Origin: Croceicoccus hydrothermalis
GTDB taxonomy: Bacteria > Pseudomonadota > Alphaproteobacteria > Sphingomonadales > Sphingomonadaceae
Assembly: GCF_022378335.1 (NCBI RefSeq)
Contig: NZ_JAIQCI010000011.1
Coordinates: 1 to 64,000 of the forward strand
DNA: 64,000 nucleotides
Direction of reading: 5' to 3'
Below the pieces are notes generated by a model. It did not search any database. It saw nothing but the letters and a program-made list of their open reading frames with translations, and was not told the DNA's origin. A program made the translations under genes and the position numbers. Within the stretch, counting starts at the first letter, position 1, and the number at the start of each line of letters is the position of its first letter. Of this stretch, positions 24,843-32,208 are shown piece by piece.

Positions 24843-25793
24843 ATGACAAACACACAAGCTTCCCCTTGGTTGCTCCTGATCCCGCAGCTTCCGGCTAAGC
24901 CTGCCTATTTGCGGGTGAAGGTCTGGCGGCGTTTGCAGGCGATCGGGGCCGCGCCGCTCAAGAACGCCGTCCATGCGCTCCCCAATCGCGAGGACACGCG
25001 CGCGCTGTTCGAAGAACTGCATCGCGAGATCACCGAAAATGGCGGCGAGGCGCTGATCCTCGAAGCGCGCCTTGTCGGCGGCATGGGCGATGCGGAGCTG
25101 CGCGGAGTGTTCGACGCTGCGCGTGACGCCGACTATGAGGAGTTGGCACGCGAGGCGCGCGCGCTGTGTGAGGGCGAGTATGTCGCGGCGGCGGATGTGG
25201 GCCGCCTGCGCAAACGCCTGAACGAGGTCGCCGCGATCGACTTTTTCGGTGCGCATGGTCGGCAGGCGGCACAGGCCGCCATCACCGAGGCGGACCGCCG
25301 CTCTCACCAACATCCCGATGTGAGCGGCCCCGGTGCGCCCGAGCTGACCCCGGCGGAGCTAAAGCGCCGCGTTTGGGTGACGCGCCGCCATGTCCATGTC
25401 GATCGCATCGCGTCCGCCTGGCTCATTCGCCGCTTCATCGACCCCGAGGCGAGCTTCAAGTTCGTCGAGGGCAAAGGATATGTGCCGGAGCCTGACGAAC
25501 TGAGGTTCGACATGGCGGACGCTGAGTTCACCCACGAAGGCGACCGCTGCTCCTTCGAGACCTTGGTGTTCCTCACCGGTCTCGAGACCGACCCCGCGCT
25601 GCGGGCGCTCGGCGAAATTGTTCACGACCTTGATATTGCCGATGCTCGGTTCGAGCGCCCGGAAACTCCGGGAGTGAGCGCGCTTATCGCCGGCATCTGT
25701 GCCGGCACCGACGACGACGAGGAGCGGATCGCGCGCGGATCGACCGCGCTCGACGGATTCTATGCTCACTTCACCCGGCGAAAAGAGGACTAA
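24843..25793 (+). CDS. chrB: Chromate resistance protein ChrB
   Basis: A 316-residue full-length ChrB. The N-terminal part (WLLLIPQLPAKPAYLRVKVWRRLQAIGAAPL) is the ChrB_N region. The C-terminal part from about residue 175 reads RVWVTRRHVHVDRIASAWLIRRFIDP and contains DRCSFETL. ChrB acts as a chromate-responsive regulator of the chr operon in characterised systems. A Glu-rich DDDEERIARG segment and FYAHF lie near the end. Its stop lies two bases before chrA, so the two are co-transcribed. Confidence 0.9.
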   Translation: MTNTQASPWLLLIPQLPAKPAYLRVKVWRRLQAIGAAPLKNAVHALPNREDTRALFEELHREITENGGEALILEARLVGGMGDAELRGVFDAARDADYEELAREARALCEGEYVAAADVGRLRKRLNEVAAIDFFGAHGRQAAQAAITEADRRSHQHPDVSGPGAPELTPAELKRRVWVTRRHVHVDRIASAWLIRRFIDPEASFKFVEGKGYVPEPDELRFDMADAEFTHEGDRCSFETLVFLTGLETDPALRALGEIVHDLDIADARFERPETPGVSALIAGICAGTDDDEERIARGSTALDGFYAHFTRRKED

Positions 25794-25795
25794 AG

Positions 25796-27193
25796 ATGGA
25801 GGCCAGCGCACGCGCTGAAATCGCAGTCGAGACGCTGCACGAGCACGGCATCAGCTTTGGCGAGGCGGTGCGCGTCTGGATCAGGGTCGCGCTGCTCAGC
25901 TTCGGCGGACCGGCGGGCCAGATAGCGGTGATGCATCGCATCCTGGTCGAGGAGAAGCGCTGGATCGGCGAGGAGCGGTTCCTCCACGCGCTCAACTATT
26001 GCATGCTGCTGCCCGGCCCTGAAGCGCAACAGCTAGCTGTCTATATTGGCTGGTTGCTCCATAAGACCAAGGGCGGCCTGGTCGCGGGCGCGCTATTCGT
26101 GCTGCCCGGCTTCCTCGCGATTTTAGGGCTCAGCTATGTCTATGTGCTGCTCGGCGAAGTGGCGCTGGTCGAGGGATTGTTCTTCGGATTGAAGGCCGCC
26201 GTGCTGGCGGTGGTGCTACAGGCGGTGGTCCGGGTGGGTTCGCGTGCCTTGAAGAACAACGTCATGCGCGGTTTTGCCGCGCTGGCGTTCGTCGCGATCT
26301 TCGTGCTCGACGTGCCCTTCCCGCTGATCGTGCTTGCCGCCGCGCTGATCGGCTTCTTCGGTGGCCGCGCTGGTTACGCCGCATTCAAGGGCGGCGGCGG
26401 ACATGGTCCCGCCGGCGCTGAGATAATCCACGACCGCGACACCGCTCTTGGCGAGGGCCTTCCCGACCATGCCCGGCCGAACCTCTCTTGGTCGCTGCGC
26501 ATCTCCGGCGTCCTGCTGCTGCTCTGGCTCGGGCCGGTCGCAGCGCTGCTGTTCGCGTTCGGCCCCGACGACGTGTTCAGCCGCATCGCCACCTTCTTCA
26601 GCCAGATGGCGGTGGTGACCTTCGGCGGCGCCTATGCGGTGCTCGCCTATGTCGCGCAGGAGGCAGTCGAGACCTATGGCTGGCTCCAGCCCGGCGAGAT
26701 GCTCGACGGGCTCGGCATGGCCGAGACCACGCCCGGGCCGCTGATCATGGTGACGCAGTTCGTCGGCTTCCTCGCGGCCTTCCGCGAAGCGACCGGGCTG
26801 CCGCCGCTCGTCGCCGCGACCTTCGGCGCAATCCTCACCACCTGGGTTACCTTCCTGCCATGCTTCCTGTGGATCTTCGCCGGCGCGCCATTCATCGAGC
26901 GGCTGCGCGGCAACCGCGCATTGTCGGCCGCGCTTTCGGCGATCACCGCCGCAGTGGTCGGCGTGATCCTCAATCTGGCGGTCTGGTTTGGTATCCACAC
27001 TCTGTTCGAGCAAGTCCGCGAAGTGCCGTTCGCAGCCGGCACCATCGATCTCCCAGTCCTAACGTCCGTCAACTGGCCGGCGCTGGCGCTCGCGGTGGGT
27101 GCGATACTCGCCATGTTCCGGTTCAAGGCCGGCATGCTGCCGGTGCTCGGCGTCTGCTCGGTCCTCGGGGCCGCATATGTAATGATCATCTGA
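25796..27193 (+). CDS. chrA: Chromate efflux transporter ChrA
   Basis: A 465-residue inner-membrane protein of the long-chain CHR family, which exports chromate using the proton gradient. Two homologous halves are visible. The first contains SFGGPAGQIAVMHRILVEEKRWI and the second TFGGAYAVLAYVAQEAVETYGW. Each is followed by a PGP motif (LLPGPEAQQLA and TTPGPLIM). About ten hydrophobic segments are spread over the length. The start ATG follows chrB by two bases. This identifies the transposon cargo as chromate resistance. Confidence 0.95.
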   Translation: MEASARAEIAVETLHEHGISFGEAVRVWIRVALLSFGGPAGQIAVMHRILVEEKRWIGEERFLHALNYCMLLPGPEAQQLAVYIGWLLHKTKGGLVAGALFVLPGFLAILGLSYVYVLLGEVALVEGLFFGLKAAVLAVVLQAVVRVGSRALKNNVMRGFAALAFVAIFVLDVPFPLIVLAAALIGFFGGRAGYAAFKGGGGHGPAGAEIIHDRDTALGEGLPDHARPNLSWSLRISGVLLLLWLGPVAALLFAFGPDDVFSRIATFFSQMAVVTFGGAYAVLAYVAQEAVETYGWLQPGEMLDGLGMAETTPGPLIMVTQFVGFLAAFREATGLPPLVAATFGAILTTWVTFLPCFLWIFAGAPFIERLRGNRALSAALSAITAAVVGVILNLAVWFGIHTLFEQVREVPFAAGTIDLPVLTSVNWPALALAVGAILAMFRFKAGMLPVLGVCSVLGAAYVMII

Positions 27194-27204
27194 AGGAGTG
27201 ACGC

Positions 27205-27936
27205 GTGACGATCGACCATCTTTCCCGACGCAGTGCAATCGCAACTCTTGGCATCGGAGCCGCCGCCATGACTATCAACGAAGCCTCTGCGCAGACGCCG
27301 GCCGCAGCGCCGGCGGCTGTCCCCGCCTTTGCCGGAAATCATCAGGTCAAGCCGCTCAGGTTCAATCCCGCCAGGCTTCACGGCCTCTCCGAAAGGCTGA
27401 TCACATCGCACCACGAGAACAATTATGCGGGCTCGGTCAAGGCCCTGAATATGATCGAGACACGACTTGCCGCCGCGCTCGCTGACACGGACCTGCCGCC
27501 GGTGGTCTATGGCGGATTGAAGCGCGAGGAGCTGCACCGCACCGGCTCGGTCGTGCTCCATGAGGTCTATTTCGACGGGCTCGGCGGCAACGGCCAGGCA
27601 GCCGGTTCCATCCGCGACGCGCTGGGCGCGGCGTTCGGCTCGTTCGACCGCTGGGAAGCCGACTTCCGCCGTACCGGGATGAGCCTTGCCGGCGGATCGG
27701 GCTGGTGCGTGCTCGTCTACAATCTCCACACGCGCTCGCTGCACAACCATTGGGCGTGGGATCATATGCACGGTGCGATTGCCGGCGTGCCGCTGCTCGC
27801 GCTCGATATGTACGAGCACAGTTTCCACATGGATTACGGCACCGCCGCCGCCAAATATGTCGACGCCTTCTTCCGCAACATCGACTGGGAAGTGGTCGAC
27901 CGGCGCTATGCCGCGGCTTTGCGCGGCGGCGGCTGA
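27205..27936 (+). CDS. Tat-exported Fe/Mn superoxide dismutase (ChrC-type)
   Basis: A 243-residue superoxide dismutase. Ligand motifs are visible: HHENNY near residue 70, [11 protein letters not shown] near 118, and the [12 protein letters not shown] signature near 203. An N-terminal twin-arginine segment ([16 protein letters not shown]) suggests export by the Tat pathway or membrane tethering. Such enzymes in chr operons (ChrC) probably remove superoxide formed during chromate reduction. GAAGGAG lies nine bases upstream. It is the third gene of the chrBA transcript. Confidence 0.88.
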   Translation: MTIDHLSRRSAIATLGIGAAAMTINEASAQTPAAAPAAVPAFAGNHQVKPLRFNPARLHGLSERLITSHHENNYAGSVKALNMIETRLAAALADTDLPPVVYGGLKREELHRTGSVVLHEVYFDGLGGNGQAAGSIRDALGAAFGSFDRWEADFRRTGMSLAGGSGWCVLVYNLHTRSLHNHWAWDHMHGAIAGVPLLALDMYEHSFHMDYGTAAAKYVDAFFRNIDWEVVDRRYAAALRGGG

Positions 27937-28024
27937 ACCCGACCGCCGTGGCTTAACACCCACTGCTGCGCGACACCTGAGTTCGCGACCACAAAGGGGA
28001 CAGGTCCGATGGGGAGATGCAACA

Positions 28025-28597
28025 ATGACATCCGGCCCGAACATCGCTCTTCTTTGGCGTGGGAAAGCAGCCGAGTGGACGCATCGCTTTCATGAAGCCC
28101 GGCAGTGGCCGATAATGCAGGCCTTGCGGGCGCTCGGGGCGACCGCAAGGCCTGTACTGTACAGGGACGAGGCGGTTCGCGAGATTCGGGACGAGCTGCT
28201 GTCGTGCGACGCAGTGCTGGTCTGGGTGAATCCGTTGGACATTTCAGGCGACCGCTCGCAGCTCGATCCAATGCTGCGCGAAGTCGCGGGGTGCGGCGTT
28301 GTCGTCAGCGCGCATCCTGACGTGATCGCCAAAATCGGCGTCAAGGAAGTGCTCTACACAACGCGATCCATGGAATGGGGCAGCGATGTCGATCGATACG
28401 TGGACGCTGAAGGCCTTCGCGCTCGTTTCCCCGAACATCTTGCCGCAGGCCCGCGCGTGCTGAAGCCGAACTACGGCAACGGCGGCAGGAATGTATGGCG
28501 TGTCCAACTAGACGAAGCGGGAAACGCTCCGGCTTTGAAAACGTCGGTGAAAGTTCAAGAGGCCCGCCAAGGAAGCAAATCGGAGCGCATCAGCCTA
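28025..28597 (+). pseudogene. Cj0069-family (ATP-grasp-like) gene, 5' part
   Basis: From ATG 28025 the frame encodes 191 residues of a protein resembling the Cj0069 family: it starts SGPNIALLWRGK and contains VLVWVNPLDISGDRS, GVVVSAHPDVIAKIGVKEVL and PRVLKPNYGNGG. The frame is then cut by an insertion sequence. Joining CTA at 28595-28597 to base 30884 restores a 359-residue reading frame across both insertions. The function of the family is unknown. It is often found next to chromate or oxidative stress genes. Confidence 0.85.
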
Positions 28598-29388
28598 GGC
28601 CCTGTTGACATAGTGGGTGAGCCACAGCTTTGCGGAAGCGAGGCATAGGAAGCCGAGGAAGGACGTTGCGGTTTTGTCGTAGCGCGTGGCGATCCGGCGG
28701 GATTGCTTGAGGCGGTTGAACAGCCGCTCGACCTGGTTGCGGTCCCGATAGCGCCGGAAGTCGCAAGCCGCCGGCTTACGGCGGTTCGCCTTGGGCGGGA
28801 TGATCGGCAGGATGCCGCGCCACAGCAGCTCTTCGCGGACGGCGTCGCCATCATAGCCCTTGTCGGCGAGCAAGGCGTCAGGCTTGGGCACGGGCATGTC
28901 GAGCAGCGCTGGCACGGCACGGTAATCCGAGACCTCGCCCCCGGTCAGGACGAAGCCAAGAGGGCGTCCCTGACCGTCACAGCGGGCGTGGATCTTGCTC
29001 GTAAAGCCGCCGCGGCTTCGACCAAAGCCCTCCTTGCAGGTCCCCCTTTAGCGCCCGCTGCCTGAGAATGGCCGCGGACGGTCGTGCTGTCGATCATGTG
29101 CTGCCAGTCGTCGGTAAGCCCCAGATCGACCAACGTCGTCAGCATCGCGTCCCAGACGCCTTGCTCGGCCCAGCGCCGGAACCGGACGTAGACCGAGTTC
29201 CACTTGCCATAGCGCTCGTGCATGTCGCGCCACGGGCAGCCTACCCGCAGAACGTGCAGCATTCCGTTCAGGAACCGCCGGTTGTCATGCGACGGCCGCG
29301 CCTTGCGGCCGCGCTCCGGTGGAAGCAGCGCCCCGATGACCGCCCATTCCTCGTCCGACACGTCGCCTCGACCCAAAGCCACCTCCAA
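28595..29388 (-). CDS. IS5-family transposase in two frames (programmed -1 frameshift)
   Basis: The N-terminal frame (28945-29388, 147 residues in that frame) starts MEVALGRGDVSDEEWAVIGALLP and ends shortly after HSQAAGAKGG. The C-terminal frame (to 28595) contains LADKGYDGDAVREELL and NQVERLFNRLKQSRRIATRYDK, which carry the second Asp and the Glu of the DDE triad. A slippery CTAAAGGGGG tract near 29050 lies exactly where the frames must join. The expected product is a single transposase made by -1 slippage, as in the IS427-like group. The stop codon of the second frame uses the duplicated target TA outside the element. Confidence 0.85.
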
Positions 29389-29446
29389 AAAGGAAGCCTT
29401 GAATCAGAGATCACACCCGCTGGGAATCCACTATGTCAACAGGGCC
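28598..29446. mobile_element. IS5-family insertion sequence
   Basis: The 849-bp element is bounded by perfect 19-base inverted repeats, GGCCCTGTTGACATAGTGG at 28598-28616 and its complement at 29428-29446. It is flanked by the 2-base target duplication TA (28596-28597 and 29447-29448). It sits within the left copy of the CTAG duplication of the adjacent insertion sequence, so it arrived second. Confidence 0.93.
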
Positions 29447-29449
29447 TAG

Positions 29450-30880
29450 CACTACGTTGGCAGAAGTTCGTTGGGATGTCTGATGAGGTTACATCCGCAG
29501 TGAGGGCAATGCCCCGGCGGTGAGCGAGAAAGACGGTCAAGGATGGCTTGGCGCACTGCAGGCAAGGTGGGGTGAGGAGGCGGACCGAGGACTCTTTTTT
29601 TTCCGGCCCGCCTGAGCGAGCCTTCGGGACTGCAAGAAGGTGTAAGCCATCATCGACATCAGGGCATGGCGGTGAAGTCCGTTCCAGGATCGTCCTTCGA
29701 AGTGGTCGAGGCCGAGTTCTTCCTTGAGTTGCTGATGCGCTTGTTCGCAGACCCAGCGCGCCTTGATCGCGCCGGCTAGAGCCTTGATCGGGGTGTCAGC
29801 GGGCAGATTGGAGAGATAGTATTTTCGCTCGCCATTCGAGCGATGCTCACCCACCAGCCAGGCTTCCTCGCCCGGCATGTGCTGAGCCCCGGCAGAACCG
29901 ATCCGCTGAGGCGCACCATTGGCAATACGCACGCGCATGGCCGCAAAGCGGGCCGTCAGGCGTCCCTTGGTTCCTTTGCGCCAACTGACCTGTCGCCACT
30001 TCGCACCTTCGAGCATCGCGTGCGCGGCCATGGATTTGACGTCCGGCACATGCCGCACCCGTGGGCGACCGCGGCCAGCGACCGGGAAGATCAGTTGTAC
30101 ATCGGCTGGATAGACCTTTTGGTGCCGGGGGATGCCCACCGCCCAGCAAAGGTTACGCGCGCTCAGCGCCTGTCGGAATGGAGCGGATAGCCCGTAACCG
30201 GCATCGGCCAGCACACAGCCGAAGCGCACCCCGGCAGCGATGATACGATCGATCTCCTGGATCGCGATCTCGGGCTTGGTGCGATATTCCTGCAAAGGGG
30301 CAGGCACCCCCGCCTTGTCCATGCGTGCGGTATCGCTCGTCCAGCTTTCCGGCAGGAACAACCGCAAACTCAGCATGAGGGGAACTTCGCACGAGGCCAG
30401 TGTCACCGATACCAGTGTCTGGCAGTTCGCATTCTTGCCCAGCGCCGTAGCGTATTGGGGCGCGACGCCAACCGAAGCCTTGCCCTTCTTGGGCAGGGCG
30501 GTGTCGTCAATAATCAACCAGGCTCCATCACCGCCAACCAGTTCATCCGCCTGGTTCCACAAGGTCGCTTCCAGTGGGGCGCTGTCCCACAGACCGGCTC
30601 CGATGAAATGATGAAGCCGGTCATAAGAGATCGCATCTGAGCGCGCTGCCATGGGCTGGATGCTCTTGCGATCACCGGGCCCGATCAGACCGGCGATATA
30701 GGCCGGGCACATCCGTCGCCGCGTCTTGTTGCCCAGACCTTCCAGATACGGGGCAAGCCACCGCTCCAGATCCCCCTGCCAGTCCTCGTCCATCGCCAGC
30801 CTCCATCAAAGCTGGCTCCCCATGAATCACGCAATCCGCGCCATGGGAATCCCAAAAATTACTCTTCTGCCAAAGTAGTG
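29450..30880. mobile_element. IS701-like insertion sequence
   Basis: The 1,431-bp element begins CACTACGTTGGCAGAAG and ends CTTCTGCCAAAGTAGTG, imperfect inverted repeats of about 17 bases with one mismatch. An intact CTAG follows at 30881-30884. The left CTAG copy is interrupted by the neighbouring IS5 element (C at 28595, TA, IS5, TAG at 29447-29449). A CTAG duplication is typical of the IS701 family. Confidence 0.88.
29537..30793 (-). CDS. IS701-family transposase
   Basis: A full-length 418-residue DDE transposase. The catalytic Asp residues are in LIIDDTALPKKG (about 93-104) and VLADAGYG (about 200-207). The Glu is in QLKEELGLDHFEGRSW near 355-370, which also carries the family's Y/H-rich downstream helix. 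It is a single intact frame, so the element may still be active. GGAGGC precedes the start on the minus strand. Confidence 0.9.
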   Translation of the reverse strand: MDEDWQGDLERWLAPYLEGLGNKTRRRMCPAYIAGLIGPGDRKSIQPMAARSDAISYDRLHHFIGAGLWDSAPLEATLWNQADELVGGDGAWLIIDDTALPKKGKASVGVAPQYATALGKNANCQTLVSVTLASCEVPLMLSLRLFLPESWTSDTARMDKAGVPAPLQEYRTKPEIAIQEIDRIIAAGVRFGCVLADAGYGLSAPFRQALSARNLCWAVGIPRHQKVYPADVQLIFPVAGRGRPRVRHVPDVKSMAAHAMLEGAKWRQVSWRKGTKGRLTARFAAMRVRIANGAPQRIGSAGAQHMPGEEAWLVGEHRSNGERKYYLSNLPADTPIKALAGAIKARWVCEQAHQQLKEELGLDHFEGRSWNGLHRHALMSMMAYTFLQSRRLAQAGRKKKSPRSASSPHLACSAPSHP

Positions 30881-30883
30881 CTA

Positions 30884-31390
30884 GCCGAGTGCTTGGAAAG
30901 GTGGGTGCCGTTTCTAAACGACGGCGGCGTGCTGATCGATCAGGCTTATCAGCCGCAGTCGTCCGAGGGCATGGTCCGCTGCTACGTGTGCGGGCACCGA
31001 GTGGTTGGCTTTGGGCACAACCTGATCACTGCGCTGATGACGCCAACGGCCATTGATACAACGTCGTCAACCCCACAGCCGATGGGCCGCGCCATGTTCG
31101 GACCGGAGGTGACGCGCTTCGCAGCCTTACGGAAAGCGATGGAGGATCGCTGGATTCCAGAGATGCAAAGGTTGCTGTCGATCGTCGACCACGATCTTCC
31201 GCTTCTTTGGGACGCCGACTTCCTATTTCGCCCTGGTGAAGCCATCAGCGATGGCTCCTATGCGCTTTGCGAGATCAATGCTAGTTCGGTTGCACCATTT
31301 CCGCCAAGCGCCGTCCAGCCAGTCGCCGCAGCGGCAATCGGTCGCGCTCTTGCCATTCGTTTGACGAAGGAGACCTCCAATCCTCATTGA
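30884..31390 (+). pseudogene. Cj0069-family gene, 3' part
   Basis: Continuation of the gene begun at 28025, resuming with AECLERWVPFLNDGGVLIDQ and running through EGMVRCYVCGHRVVGFGHN, PLLWDADFLF and YALCEINASSV to the stop at 31390. The residues match the family's C-terminal ATP-grasp-like half. A GTG at 30878 inside the insertion sequence is not expected to be a real start. Confidence 0.85.
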
Positions 31391-31474
31391 TATGATTCAA
31401 GCAATTCAAGAGACGTGACATTGGTCGTATCAATCAGACAAGCCTAAGGGTGAGCGAGGCTGGGTGAAACCGGC

Positions 31475-32035
31475 TCAGGTGGCAGCGCGGAGATACTGGT
31501 AGAGGGTTTCGCGACTGATCCCCAGGTCACGGGCGATGACGGCCTTGCGCTCGCCGTCATCAACACGGCGGTGCAGCTCGGCGACCATTTCGTCGGAGAG
31601 GGAACGTTTCCGCCCGCGATAAGCACCGCGTTGTCTGGCGACCGCAATGCCTTCGCGCTGCCGCTCCCGGATCAGGGCGCGCTCGAATTCGGCGAACGCA
31701 CCCATGACCGAGAGCATCAGGTTGGCCATCGGGGAATCCTCGCCCGAGAAGGCCAGGCTTTCCTTCACGAACTCGATCCGGACGCCTCTTTTGGTGAGGG
31801 ACTGAACCAGTTTGCGCAGATCGTCGAGATTACGCGCCAATCGATCCATGCTGTGGACCACGACGGTGTCACCCTCGCGGGCGAAGGCGAGCATGGCATC
31901 GAGTTCGGGGCGGTTGATGTCCTTGCCCGATGCCTTGTCGGTGAAAATCCGGTCGAGCGACTGCCCGTCCAACTGGCGATCGACATTCTGATCGAATGTG
32001 CTCACCCGGACGTAACCGATCCTCTGGCCTTTCAT
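31475..32035 (-). CDS. tnpR: Tn3 resolvase (serine recombinase)
   Basis: A 186-residue serine recombinase. The catalytic Ser is in YVRVSTFDQN (residues 8-17). The Arg-rich catalytic helix reads HSMDRLARNLDDL and the E-helix EFERALIRERQREGI. The C-terminal helix-turn-helix is AVIARDLGISRETLYQYL. It resolves cointegrates at res after replicative transposition. It is divergent from tnpA with 173 bases between, the Tn3 layout. Confidence 0.93.
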   Translation of the reverse strand: MKGQRIGYVRVSTFDQNVDRQLDGQSLDRIFTDKASGKDINRPELDAMLAFAREGDTVVVHSMDRLARNLDDLRKLVQSLTKRGVRIEFVKESLAFSGEDSPMANLMLSVMGAFAEFERALIRERQREGIAVARQRGAYRGRKRSLSDEMVAELHRRVDDGERKAVIARDLGISRETLYQYLRAAT

Positions 32036-32208
32036 CGCCGCCTCCGGTCAAAATGTCAGGTTGAATTCTATGACACGGCGGAACATGCGTCAATAAATGC
32101 TTGCCATAACCCTATCCTGACAGAAACCGCCGCTGCATCCTGACGTCCGGTTAGGCTATACTCCAGATTGACGCTAGCCTGTCGCTCTCGACTCGGGATG
32201 GAGGCAGG
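32036..32208. promoter_or_regulatory. Intergenic res region and divergent promoters of Tn3
   Basis: 173 bases between the divergent tnpR and tnpA. It includes an inverted pair TGTCAGGTT with TATGACA near 32056-32077 and further TGACAG/TGACG half-site-like copies near 32117 and 32142. The position and repeated half-sites fit the res site, where resolvase binds and also represses both genes. Subsite borders were not determined. Confidence 0.6.
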
